This document shows positions 1 to 7,810 of a DNA stretch of 30,528 nucleotides, in pieces. Location: positions 1 to 30,528 of the IMG/VR virus record IMGVR_UViG_3300006923_000088; one strand, written 5' to 3'. The number at the start of each line of letters is the position of its first letter. The stretch's first letter is position 1. The position numbers and the translations under genes are program-made. Under the pieces are notes generated by a model, which was not told where the DNA came from, ran no database searches, and saw only the letters and a program-made list of their open reading frames with translations. The stretch is from a virus.

Positions 1-984
1 AGCGGGATCAAACTCACCTAAATATACTATACCTGAACCATAGAGATCAATAGAATCTTGAATTGTCTTACCACCAGCTGCAGACAAAGCTTTAGTAGAA
101 TCATCTGTTGTTGTACTATCAGTTAGATCTACATAGATTCCTGTAGAATCCGCAAGGAGTCCACCAGAGGACTTTAGTTTTATATCAAGCACATTACTAG
201 CAAACTCAAGATGATTGGAATTCAAGGTAATCGTTAGTTCACCACTAGTGAAACTTAGAGCCGTATCACTATGGAGATCTATGGATAACGTAATACTATC
301 ACTTAAGTTATCCCCACCTGTAAGTCCATCTCCTGTGTATACATATAGATCACTAAGATCAAAAGAGGTACTATCAACATATGAAGAAGGTATCTTACCT
401 GTAGAACCGAGAGGACAAATGCCATCAGCAGTTCCATAGAATGGGTTAAGATCTGTTGTCTTAAAGATTTTGTCGTGTATTTCTTGAGTTAGATTTAAGA
501 GTTGCTGTGTTTCATGGTTTAGTTGAGAGGATGTTAACCTAGAACCAGAGCTCCAGGAAACAAAAGGATTAACTCCATGTGTTTTTCTTACGATAATCAA
601 TGTATCATTGTCAGGATCAAATACAGGAAGATTGATTGATGTCCCTGATCTATCCCATACGTAATCTGAAGCTGTGGAAGACAGGGTAATTGTCTTGGCA
701 GTATCATCTATAGTATACATAGAACTACCAGAAGAAGAATCATTAGGTAATGACCACACTTCCCATTGTTCTGCTCCCGTAATCTTTGTTCCTCCGAGAC
801 CGTCAGGCGTGGAGGCGGCTTCGAATGTTGATGTTGGGGTATGCTGTCGTAAGATTACTAATTGGTCTTGGTCGCTCACTGAATTATTCAGGGTTAGACT
901 ACTATATGAATAAGTAAACTGACCAGTATTGCCAGTGTACTTTACGAATGAGCCATACTCATCGTTAGTATTAATGTTTGCCAC
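1..984 (-). CDS. Tail fibre protein, gp17-like N-terminus (partial, cut by left edge)
   Basis: An open frame of 328 codons runs off the left edge. It begins with GTG at 984, preceded by AAGGAG seven bases upstream, and reads MANINTNDEYGSFVKYTGN. The first ~160 residues look like the T7 gp17 N-terminal domain that anchors fibres to the tail: a beta-rich section, then a segment with VSWSSGSRLTSSQLNHETQQ, matching the family pattern in which a 'DGSxLTaxDLN' turn leads into a helix. After that comes Gly/Ser/Thr-rich beta sequence (GICPLGSTGKIPSSYVD), as in fibre shafts. The receptor-binding end lies outside the window. It follows tail tube B after only 11 bases, so gp14/15/16-type internal proteins are not between them. 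The fold assignment is by recognition of the docking segment; host receptor unknown. Confidence 0.85.
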   Translation of the reverse strand, partial: MANINTNDEYGSFVKYTGNTGQFTYSYSSLTLNNSVSDQDQLVILRQHTPTSTFEAASTPDGLGGTKITGAEQWEVWSLPNDSSSGSSMYTIDDTAKTITLSSTASDYVWDRSGTSINLPVFDPDNDTLIIVRKTHGVNPFVSWSSGSRLTSSQLNHETQQLLNLTQEIHDKIFKTTDLNPFYGTADGICPLGSTGKIPSSYVDSTSFDLSDLYVYTGDGLTGGDNLSDSITLSIDLHSDTALSFTSGELTITLNSNHLEFASNVLDIKLKSSGGLLADSTGIYVDLTDSTTTDDSTKALSAAGGKTIQDSIDLYGSGIVYLGEFDPA

Positions 985-995
985 GCTTTGTCTCC

Positions 996-3896
996 TTAGT
1001 CTAAGACTGAACTATAGGTTGGTTTGAAGAATCCCCTTAACTCTATGTTTGTTATATTACATGGAGTAGGAAAATCACTCTTGATAAAAATTTGAATCTC
1101 GGAAGCATATCCGTAGACTTTACTGGTAAACTCTCCGTGTTCTTCGTAGAGTTTGAAGTTTGATAAGGTAGTATTGAAACTATCTATTTGATTTACATTG
1201 AAGATACTAGAGAATGCTGAGCGTTCTCTTCTGTTTACATCTATGGTGTAGTTACCTGTGTTAAAATGACGTGTTGATAATGTTCTTAGGTTCAATACTC
1301 CGTTGACGACATTGTTTTCTTTGTCTCGATAGAAAAGAGGGGAAAGCTCTACATTCATCTCAAACATTCTACCGAAATATATTTTATTACCCACAGTACT
1401 ATAGTTACCTGATATGGTAATATCTGTTGTCTCTGCAACTGGATCGTCCGTTACAGATACTACTGCCTGTCTGGTGTATTCTTCTTCGCCCCACCCTACT
1501 TGGAAGATTACTTCATCAATAAGAGGATCTAGGTAAGGTACTGTATATGTCGTAGAATCAGAGACACTTGAGTAACTTGCATTACTCTCAGTGAGTGTTA
1601 ATAGGTATTTGTGATCTATTCTAGGTATATCATATTCCTCATCAGACATTGATGTCTTCTCTAGATATAAATAAGAGGTCCCAGCACTATCTTGTTGGGA
1701 GGTAATAGTATACAGATCATCATCAAAGAATGTTAATCCTAAAACTTCTGCAGTATCCTTTAGTATCCACCTAGAGAATGAGTTTTGTATAACACGATCT
1801 CCTGAGAATCTATTAGTATAGAAATACATCTTACTTTTATCATCGTTGTCTACAAAGATAATAGTATCTCGAGACGCTGCTACACCAACGGCAGCATAAT
1901 CACTTGGTATATAATTAGGACAATGTGAGCTAACCTCTACTGCGGTATTAAGATTAGATGCCTCGGATGAAAAGTATAGATACATTCTATTGGGTGAGAA
2001 GAAGTATATCTGAGATCCCATAAGTACTGGATCAACCATCGGTGATGTACTATAGAATGCCGTAGGTGCTAACTCAGCTGTGAACGGTGTGATCTGGTTC
2101 TCAGATCCCAAGAGCTCAAACTGAGTATCACTATCGGTGTTAATGAAGAGATAATCCGAGAATGGTATCATCGAATTAATTCTTGAGTATTTGTTTGATG
2201 AGGCTTGAAGATCTAGAGGATCGCCTGATGTAATATTCGCTGGATCATTAAGCCATAGATTATCAAAGTCTCCAATTCTAGAGGAGAATAATGTATCTGC
2301 CGCACTTAAGAATAATCTACCTCTATAAAAAGCCATTGAGTTAATCTCAATATGTCGTAGGGTTCCGTCTCTATTTGTAAATACAGAGGGTCCTGGATTG
2401 GAGTCAATGCTTCCCGTTGTTCTTGTATCCCAAGAGACAGGCTCGAGTTTAAAGGAATCTGTATCAACTAAGGATAATAACACGGGCATTCTGTTTATAT
2501 CTAAGTAGCTATGTTTGTCAGGAGTCCTAACACGTTGGGTATAAGGTCGTCCTTTTCCTCCATCTTCTGGAGTCTTAGAAATAATTCTATAATATCCCGG
2601 CAGTGTAGATAGGTATGTACCACTAACGAAGTAAACTTTACCACGTCCCTCTGAATCTCCAGTGTCTGGATAAAGAGCTGCTAATACAGCCTCTGTTCTA
2701 TCGCCTGTTCCTGTTCGGGAAGCACCATTATTTGCTGTCATGTCTGTAGATAGTGGAGGAAACTTAATTTCACTAAAGTCAGATAACGCTTGTCCTAGGT
2801 CTAGATTCTCTACGTCGGGGTATACCCAGTCTTCTACTAATAGTAACTGTGCATCCCTCTGTTCGTCCCATTCAGTAGTAGCTGTAACAGGATTGTCTGC
2901 TCCACCTGTACCAGTGATGTCTTGGTTTGCTTCATAGATCTTACGATCACTACCGCCTGAACCATACACTACAAGATCACCAGCTAAGTAATCTTCGTAT
3001 GTATTCCATTCTGTGGCTTTTGCTTGTGGGTCTTGAGTAGCTGATGTATAGTATCCAATAGGTTTTCCCTTACTGTCTACTGTAGTACTAGTAGAGCCGT
3101 CATAATTATAAAGATAATTCTGAGGATTCAAGAGTCTTACTGTAGCTCCTCCGCTTCCTATGGTTACTAACTCGTTTAACTGATAATCATTTCCTGCATT
3201 TATAATATCTAAGATACCATCTACAACACCAGCTGATTGAGAGACTTTGCAGATTAATCCAGACCCATTATCACTAGTTGTAGTGTATTCTGTAGTAGAA
3301 TCATATCCTGTACCGCCCTCAATTATATCATATTCCCAAGTACCTATAGTACCTGAGCTTCTAAACGCAGGACCACCATCGGTTGAACTAAATCCTGCTT
3401 TGACGTTTCGGTTCAAAAGAAGTACATCTTGTCCAACTGAGATACCCTTTAAAGATTGTCTAGCATTTGTGGTAGAGCCTACTGGTCTGTATGTTAGATA
3501 ACTCCTCAGAGCTGAAGATATAATACCATTATCAGGTGAGATATCTTTCCACCCACTAGCCAGAACCCTAAAGATCCATAGTAATCTATCAGAACTATTC
3601 TCAGCATTAAAATCTACAATAATAAGATACCTAGATTCTTCTGAAAGATCAAACCAAAAGAACCATAAGTCTTTACCTAAGATATCTGTAATACCTAGAT
3701 CAACTCTTGTCCCATCTATCTCGGATATAATCTGAGACCCTGCTCGTTTGGATATAGATCTCTCTAAAGTAACGAAAGCGTTATCAATGTTCTCGGCTTC
3801 TGTTGGTAGTCTCTTACTGGGGGCTTGTCTGCCCACACCACTAGAGAGAGTATTAATTGGTAATCTAACTTGTGAGTTCTTCTTTGATTTAGCCAT
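996..3896 (-). CDS. Tail tubular protein B (T7 gp12-like), enlarged
   Basis: 966 aa, against 794 in T7 gp12, so about 170 residues longer. In T7 this protein forms the hexameric nozzle of the tail. The start typical of the family is visible (LPINTLSSGVGRQAPSKRLP, then a 'NIDNAFVTLERSISKRAG' stretch: many phage tail-tube B proteins begin with this 'xGVSQQppxxRxpgqxexxxNxxxxxxxGxxkRp' pattern). Two probable insertions sit in the first third: a GGTGY/GSGG repeat-like beta region at about residues 195-260, and a CBM5/12-like module bounded by Trp297 and Trp343 (WNTYEDYLAGDLVVYGSGG ... KIYEANQ ... TTEWDEQ). The ATG at 3896 is preceded by AGGGG that overlaps the end of the tube A gene, and the genes are one base apart. 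Identity as tube B also rests on synteny. Confidence 0.88.
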   Translation of the reverse strand: MAKSKKNSQVRLPINTLSSGVGRQAPSKRLPTEAENIDNAFVTLERSISKRAGSQIISEIDGTRVDLGITDILGKDLWFFWFDLSEESRYLIIVDFNAENSSDRLLWIFRVLASGWKDISPDNGIISSALRSYLTYRPVGSTTNARQSLKGISVGQDVLLLNRNVKAGFSSTDGGPAFRSSGTIGTWEYDIIEGGTGYDSTTEYTTTSDNGSGLICKVSQSAGVVDGILDIINAGNDYQLNELVTIGSGGATVRLLNPQNYLYNYDGSTSTTVDSKGKPIGYYTSATQDPQAKATEWNTYEDYLAGDLVVYGSGGSDRKIYEANQDITGTGGADNPVTATTEWDEQRDAQLLLVEDWVYPDVENLDLGQALSDFSEIKFPPLSTDMTANNGASRTGTGDRTEAVLAALYPDTGDSEGRGKVYFVSGTYLSTLPGYYRIISKTPEDGGKGRPYTQRVRTPDKHSYLDINRMPVLLSLVDTDSFKLEPVSWDTRTTGSIDSNPGPSVFTNRDGTLRHIEINSMAFYRGRLFLSAADTLFSSRIGDFDNLWLNDPANITSGDPLDLQASSNKYSRINSMIPFSDYLFINTDSDTQFELLGSENQITPFTAELAPTAFYSTSPMVDPVLMGSQIYFFSPNRMYLYFSSEASNLNTAVEVSSHCPNYIPSDYAAVGVAASRDTIIFVDNDDKSKMYFYTNRFSGDRVIQNSFSRWILKDTAEVLGLTFFDDDLYTITSQQDSAGTSYLYLEKTSMSDEEYDIPRIDHKYLLTLTESNASYSSVSDSTTYTVPYLDPLIDEVIFQVGWGEEEYTRQAVVSVTDDPVAETTDITISGNYSTVGNKIYFGRMFEMNVELSPLFYRDKENNVVNGVLNLRTLSTRHFNTGNYTIDVNRRERSAFSSIFNVNQIDSFNTTLSNFKLYEEHGEFTSKVYGYASEIQIFIKSDFPTPCNITNIELRGFFKPTYSSVLD

Positions 3897-3897
3897 A

Positions 3898-4554
3898 TTA
3901 ACCCCTAAAATTCCAGAATCTAAATCTGGAGGGATCGTTAGAAGTCATTCTATCTCTGTTAATTAAACTATTATTCAAGATATTTCTTCTACGGTGTCGA
4001 ATATCCGATGCCCTTCCCTTAGCCATACTACGCATCTCTTTCTGTGCTAGGTATTGGTCAGCCTCTCCGTCACCTTGGGTAATCATTTGATACCAGCGTG
4101 TAGCCGAGGATATAATCCCCTGTTGTATTGCCGTATCCATATCTTCCCACCTGATTCTTTGCACTATCTCTATAGTATACTCAGTACCTGCATCCCAGTA
4201 TTCTGTTTGTTCTGTAACATTATAAAGGTAGCCATTAGGTTCTCCTCGTATGCCTGTTTCTATAACATAGCCGTCATAACCATCTGCACTGTTATCACTT
4301 ACATGATGGCTTAGTAAATCTACGGATAAACAATCAGATGGTAAGACTATTCTTAAATTAGTATCTGGTTTAAGTTTCTTAATATACTTATTACCAGCAA
4401 TGCCTCGCATTTGGAATTCGTTAGTTACTTTCTTGAGCATGAACTCAGCAACTTCCGTGTCGATACCAGAGGATTCCTCTAAGTCAGAGACTAGTGATTC
4501 ACCTGCTGCTAATAGCATTTCATTGACGGCATCTAATCTTGTGATATAGCCCAT
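3898..4554 (-). CDS. Tail tubular protein A (T7 gp11-like)
   Basis: 218 aa, close to T7 gp11 (196 aa), the ring that joins the portal to the tail nozzle. The N-terminal pattern is diagnostic: LDAVNEMLLAAGESLVSDLE followed by an alpha-helical 'EVAEFMLKKVTNEFQMRGIAGN' type segment, equivalent to the gp11 '[20 protein letters not shown] ... RQIQSRGWTFN' region. A YLYNVTEQTEYW segment corresponds to the 'GYVYDRTSQSDRF' strand pair of gp11. The ATG at 4554 has a full AGGAGG six bases upstream. It lies between the capsid terminator and tail tube B, exactly the T7 order 10-11-12. The C-terminus is basic (ASDIRHRRRN). Confidence 0.93.
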   Translation of the reverse strand: MGYITRLDAVNEMLLAAGESLVSDLEESSGIDTEVAEFMLKKVTNEFQMRGIAGNKYIKKLKPDTNLRIVLPSDCLSVDLLSHHVSDNSADGYDGYVIETGIRGEPNGYLYNVTEQTEYWDAGTEYTIEIVQRIRWEDMDTAIQQGIISSATRWYQMITQGDGEADQYLAQKEMRSMAKGRASDIRHRRRNILNNSLINRDRMTSNDPSRFRFWNFRG

Positions 4555-4570
4555 GATATCCTCCTGTTAA

Positions 4571-4600
4571 ATAAAAGACCAATCCCCCCGAAGGGGGACC
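4571..4600 (-). terminator. UUCG-loop intrinsic terminator after the capsid gene (T-phi equivalent)
   Basis: On the minus strand the sequence reads GGTCCCCC-TTCG-GGGGGATT, then GGTCTTTTATTT. This is a perfect six-base stem (extendable by G-U pairs) with the very stable UUCG tetraloop and a U-rich tail. It lies between the capsid stop at 4628 and tail tube A, where T7 has its class III terminator T-phi, which lets capsid be made in excess over tail proteins. Confidence 0.85.
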
Positions 4601-4627
4601 AGCCCGAAGTACGTATAACTAAAGTTG

Positions 4628-5815
4628 TTATCCGTTATTTGCACCATATTCAGTAGCGAAATTACTACCGAGATCGGTCGCTAATGCAGCACGAGTAGTA
4701 GTACTAGCGTCACTTGTGATGACAGCGCAACATTCAGGACGTAGAACGCCTGTGCCACCCATCATACTAGCAACTGTAAACACAGTATTTCTACGTATGT
4801 CATCCACTGTATCAACCTTAAGACCTTGTAGTCTTAGGGAAGCTACACAACCTGTTTGCCAGATCAAAGCTTTAACACCAGCTGTTGAGAAGTCTAGGTT
4901 ATATCGTGCTTCACCGAGCGTAGGAGCATCGGTTGAAGGGATATGATTAGACTTAATAATCTTACAGCCCATGTATTCAAGTGAGTCTTGAAGAGCACCA
5001 AGTGGATTACTCCACGGAGCACCTAGACCACCAGCTTGTGCAACACCACCAAACATTGGTTGAGCATTGTAAACATTACTGATATCTGCAGCTCTTGCTA
5101 CACCAAGTGAACGAATGTCCATGAACGCTTGTGGCGTTACAGCACAATATACACCACCCACAGGGATGTTGTTTTCTTGGAGGTGAACACAGAAGTCTTC
5201 GATAGCTTGAAGTACCTTAAGAGCAGCTTCAATACGCTTTGAAGAGGATGCAGTTGAAAGCCCGAGATTTGCAAAGTCTGCATCTGAGTACAACGCATTG
5301 TCAAGACTCATGTCTGGACGTGGATCGTCGTCACTTGATGCGTTAGCATCGTCTCGTTGAGATTCAGCACCAGCACGTACTAGGTAAGCAGCAATTTGCT
5401 TATCCCGTGTATTCGCTAGAACCAAACCAGCTTGACGAGCGAGTTCTGCACGGTATTCCCATTGGGTTACCATGAGGTCTACGTTGTCAAGTTCAAAGTG
5501 AGCCGCCATTGGACGCTTATCCAATGTTACTTGGAATGTAGTAGCTGTTGAGTTTGTTCCACCCATTAGCTCTTCACCTGCATCCCATGCAGCTTCGAGA
5601 TCTACTGTTCCTGTGATTGGAAATTCCATTGATCGACCACTAGGGATCGTCTTTGAGTTTACCAAACCTTCGAACATATTATATTCATCATAAGCATGAA
5701 TTACTTCACCAGACCAAACTGGTAGCCACAGCTTACCTGGAGGGTTTGCCCCCGAAGTTGCTGCAGTTGTTGAGGATCTATACCCCATGTCAGTATTACC
5801 GAGTGAATCAGCCAT
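4628..5815 (-). CDS. Major capsid protein (T7 gp10-like, HK97 fold)
   Basis: 395 aa; T7 gp10A is 345 aa. Family features: an Ala/Thr/Gly-rich start, then LWLPVWSGEVIHAYDEYNMF (the 'fsgeVl.aF...n...' element of gp10), then a strand with IPSGRSMEFPITGTVDLEA, and a long helix RAELARQAGLVLANTRDKQ (gp10 'ra.~s.e.g.aLa...D'). The C-terminal half has a conserved GVYCAVTPQAF strand and CVASLRLQGLKVD, again matching the gp10 pattern. The ATG at 5815 has AAGGAG eight bases upstream, after a 172-base leader that gives this gene its own space for regulation. A terminator follows directly. No obvious frameshift site for a 10B-type longer form was seen at the 3' end. Confidence 0.95.
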   Translation of the reverse strand: MADSLGNTDMGYRSSTTAATSGANPPGKLWLPVWSGEVIHAYDEYNMFEGLVNSKTIPSGRSMEFPITGTVDLEAAWDAGEELMGGTNSTATTFQVTLDKRPMAAHFELDNVDLMVTQWEYRAELARQAGLVLANTRDKQIAAYLVRAGAESQRDDANASSDDDPRPDMSLDNALYSDADFANLGLSTASSSKRIEAALKVLQAIEDFCVHLQENNIPVGGVYCAVTPQAFMDIRSLGVARAADISNVYNAQPMFGGVAQAGGLGAPWSNPLGALQDSLEYMGCKIIKSNHIPSTDAPTLGEARYNLDFSTAGVKALIWQTGCVASLRLQGLKVDTVDDIRRNTVFTVASMMGGTGVLRPECCAVITSDASTTTRAALATDLGSNFATEYGANNG

Positions 5816-5987
5816 AATACTAAACTCCTTATATAAAGGTTAAAATATAGGACTATTACTAACACATATAGATTATTCCCTGCAGCGAGAGTCTAACTTG
5901 TGGTGGTCATAGAATTTATAAGTCATCCATTGCCCTTAGGGGGATTTACTTAAGGTATCTATTCCCGATGTATACCTGATCGTCCAA
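5816..5987 (-). other. Non-coding leader between scaffold and capsid
   Basis: The longest gene-free stretch in the window (172 bases). In T7 the strong promoter phi10 sits here. Two weak inverted repeats are visible: ACCTGA/TCAGGT (5974-5979 with 5992-5997, spanning the scaffold stop) and CCTTA/TAAGG near 5935-5955. Neither has a U-tract. A partial resemblance (minus strand GATACCTTAAG) to the 18-bp repeated element seen at 14317 and 26622 is too short to call a third copy. A capsid promoter is likely here on synteny, but no single sequence can be named. Confidence 0.4.
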
Positions 5988-6971
5988 TTATTCAGGTAAT
6001 GTATTCCAATTTGTACGCATCATGCGTTGTTCTACAGCCTCCCTAAACTTAGGTTCTACCTTAAATCTAGGGTTGTTCCTATCTTGTAAGAACTCACGTC
6101 TTGTAGTATAGGTGGTGTAGGTTTGTTTAGTAGCCGTTTGGTTTACTCTATTTTGAGTAGCCTCAGGCTCATTATTGATAGGTTTAGATTGTGCATCAGC
6201 ATCATACTTGGACGCTAGTCCTCTGAGGGTAATGTCCCTCATGTTTGGAGTAGCCATCCCAGCATTGATACTGTATTGCACATCTTCAGATAAATTCTCA
6301 GATGCCCATTGTAACATAGACTGTAGTCGTTCCATTCCACCGACGACACTCCCTGCCTGAGCATATGATTCTCTCATCTTTGCTTTCTGTCCCGTAAGAA
6401 AATCATCAATCATAGGACCATTAAGACCTGTACGATTCGTAATATCTTGTCGAGTTTCCTCAGATAGCGTACCTGTGGCAGCCACCTCATAGGACCAATT
6501 ATCCCAGTTACTTTGGTCTACACCTAGGATATTCTCTGAAGCCTCTGAGAGCTCCTCTACGGGTTCCTCTGTTTTAGGAGGGATCCGTAGCTCCCCTTCA
6601 GCTAAAGGTTCTGAGACAGCCTCTACGGGCTTCTCTGGCTCTGTAGCATTTGGGTTTATCGGACCTGTATCTGAGTATTGTTTCTTTAGTTCAGCAATCT
6701 CTTGCTGACCTTGAGTATAATTCTTCTGTGCTTCCTTGAGGGAATCAAACCATGAACCTGCGTCTGCAAAGTTCTCTGGTATAGTTTTTCCACCTTCTTG
6801 CACATAAGTTTCAAAAGCAGCACGTTCCCTAGCAGCGTTTACTTCATCTGCACTTGCTGTAATAGATTGTTCCGTATCACGGACTGTATCCATGATCTCA
6901 TTAGGAGTCTCCTGTTGGTATTCGAATACCTCAGGTGATTGTTCCTGTGGAGTCTGATTACTTTCTGTCAT
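5988..6971 (-). CDS. Scaffolding protein (T7 gp9-like)
   Basis: 327 aa, near T7 gp9 (307 aa), which templates procapsid assembly and is then expelled. The protein is acidic and rich in Glu/Gln/Pro at the N-terminus (MTESNQTPQEQSPEVFEYQQ), has a charged helical middle (SLKEAQKNYTQGQQEIAELK), another Pro/Glu linker, and a helix-rich C-terminus with basic residues (FKVEPKFREAVEQRMMRTNW), as scaffolds need to grip the capsid protein. A family-typical segment GSVVGGMERLQSMLQWASEN is present ('G...ya.ll.WA...l...'). It starts at ATG 6971 in a four-base ATGA overlap with the membrane protein upstream and precedes the capsid gene. Assigned by composition, that motif and position. Confidence 0.88.
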   Translation of the reverse strand: MTESNQTPQEQSPEVFEYQQETPNEIMDTVRDTEQSITASADEVNAARERAAFETYVQEGGKTIPENFADAGSWFDSLKEAQKNYTQGQQEIAELKKQYSDTGPINPNATEPEKPVEAVSEPLAEGELRIPPKTEEPVEELSEASENILGVDQSNWDNWSYEVAATGTLSEETRQDITNRTGLNGPMIDDFLTGQKAKMRESYAQAGSVVGGMERLQSMLQWASENLSEDVQYSINAGMATPNMRDITLRGLASKYDADAQSKPINNEPEATQNRVNQTATKQTYTTYTTRREFLQDRNNPRFKVEPKFREAVEQRMMRTNWNTLPE

Positions 6972-7150
6972 TTATTCTTTTCCCTTTCGATTGTCCTTAA
7001 GCGAGCTTCGTGGTCTTCCAACATATCGTGAAAGCTTTCGATAGCGTGTGTTAAGGATCCTATTTGTCGATTCATTTGCCATAGCATGCCGACTACGCCA
7101 GCTCCTATGATAATTTCTAATATAGGGATAGCCCCTGTCATATTTACCAT
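6968..7150 (-). CDS. Small membrane protein with coiled tail, holin-like
   Basis: 60 aa. Residues ~6-24 (GAIPILEIIIGAGVVGMLW) form one transmembrane segment; residues ~26-58 are a charged amphipathic helix (HAIESFHDMLEDHEARLRTI) ending in lysines. This plan, one membrane helix with a cytoplasmic coiled tail, resembles XhlA/class-III-like holin accessories, but with the order reversed relative to XhlA. AAGGG precedes the ATG at 7150. It is the last of three membrane proteins in a row and overlaps the scaffold gene by four bases. A role in lysis is inferred from topology and neighbours; there is no diagnostic motif, and a role in virion assembly is possible. Confidence 0.6.
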   Translation of the reverse strand: MVNMTGAIPILEIIIGAGVVGMLWQMNRQIGSLTHAIESFHDMLEDHEARLRTIEREKNK

Positions 7151-7170
7151 TTGCTTTCCCTTTCGGAGTA

Positions 7171-7284
7171 TTATTTATTCCACGGAAACATTTTTCGTAC
7201 CCATCCCCATAGCGGTGCGCCTACAAAGGCTCCTGCAATAAAGATCAATACACTATAAAACACTGTACCTAGAAAACTATCCAT
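7171..7284 (-). CDS. 37-aa single-span membrane protein
   Basis: A short gene: ATG at 7284, AAGGAG eight bases upstream, TAA at 7171. The product MDSFLGTVFYSVLIFIAGAF... continues to a C-terminus GWVRKMFPWNK. One membrane helix covers about residues 5-27, and the basic tail suggests the C-terminus is cytoplasmic. It overlaps the lipoprotein gene by eight bases and lies between two other membrane proteins. Such mini-proteins occur in phage lysis cassettes as holins or antiholins, but nothing beyond topology and context supports that here. Confidence 0.72.
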   Translation of the reverse strand: MDSFLGTVFYSVLIFIAGAFVGAPLWGWVRKMFPWNK

Positions 7285-7684
7285 ATGTTTTCTCCTTCTT
7301 AAGTTTTAACATTTCTCGCACGTTACTGTATCCCCATGCGATACTAATAGCACCCGTAGCTCCTATGATTGGTAGGAAAATCCATGATGCATATATACTG
7401 ATGACATAATTTAAAATAATTAGAGCGATTCCTCCAATTATAGGTCGCCAGCCCATTGTCCCCCTTGAAATTGTAAGTAAAACAATACCAGATAACAAAC
7501 AGAATCCTCCTATTCCACTAAGGATAGTTAGATTCTCTAGTGCTGCTACTTTTTCTATGTTAGTTACTCCCCCGAAATCATCTATAAACCCTCGTTCTTG
7601 GTTAACAGGAGGAAACATTCCTTTAAACATCGAGCATCCTGATAGTAACAATATACTACAGAGTAACAGGAAGCGGCTCATCAT
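7277..7684 (-). CDS. Lipoprotein with further membrane spans, possible lysis-cassette protein
   Basis: 135 aa. The N-terminus MMSRFLLLCSILLLSGCSMF is a textbook bacterial lipoprotein signal with lipobox LSGC (Cys17 would be acylated after cleavage), which implies a Gram-negative host with Lol-type processing. Unusually, the mature part is not soluble: hydrophobic spans follow at about 52-72, 78-97 and 99-119, with a short basic C-terminus (MLKLKKEKTYG). A lipoprotein with three further spans is odd; the first hydrophobic stretch could instead act simply as a membrane anchor. It overlaps the basic 38-aa gene (ATGATG/TGA) and the 37-aa membrane gene. Family not recognised; lysis or membrane modification during infection are both possible. 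Confidence 0.7.
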   Translation of the reverse strand: MMSRFLLLCSILLLSGCSMFKGMFPPVNQERGFIDDFGGVTNIEKVAALENLTILSGIGGFCLLSGIVLLTISRGTMGWRPIIGGIALIILNYVISIYASWIFLPIIGATGAISIAWGYSNVREMLKLKKEKTYG

Positions 7685-7797
7685 TTACCACCACTTGAGC
7701 CAGTTTTTTTAGCTTTTTTAGCTGCTCTGGCAGCAGTCCTACCCTTGACTCTAGAAGCACTGGGGGTGCTACCTTTCTTTTTCTTTTTCTTTGGCAT
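7681..7797 (-). CDS. 38-aa highly basic protein
   Basis: ATG at 7797 follows AAGGAGG seven bases upstream. The product begins MPKKKKKKGSTPSASRVKGR and continues with an AARAAKKAKK helix and a Gly/Ser end. Half of it is Lys/Arg/Ala, so it is expected to bind nucleic acid or an acidic partner (for example the acidic scaffold or packaged DNA). It ends in a TGATG overlap with the lipoprotein gene. Strong ribosome site and stop-start coupling support it as real in spite of its size. Function unknown; a low-complexity virion-associated peptide is one possibility. Confidence 0.7.
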   Translation of the reverse strand: MPKKKKKKGSTPSASRVKGRTAARAAKKAKKTGSSGGK

Positions 7798-7810
7798 GGT
7801 TGCCTCCTTC

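Noticed and set aside
5920-5960. Third copy of the 18-bp element before capsid
   Set aside because: Only GATACCTTAAG resembles it; the GAAACGGGTAT core is missing.
5974-5997. Inverted repeat ACCTGA/TCAGGT at the scaffold stop as a terminator
   Set aside because: Only six pairs with a 12-base loop and no U-tract; partly within coding sequence.
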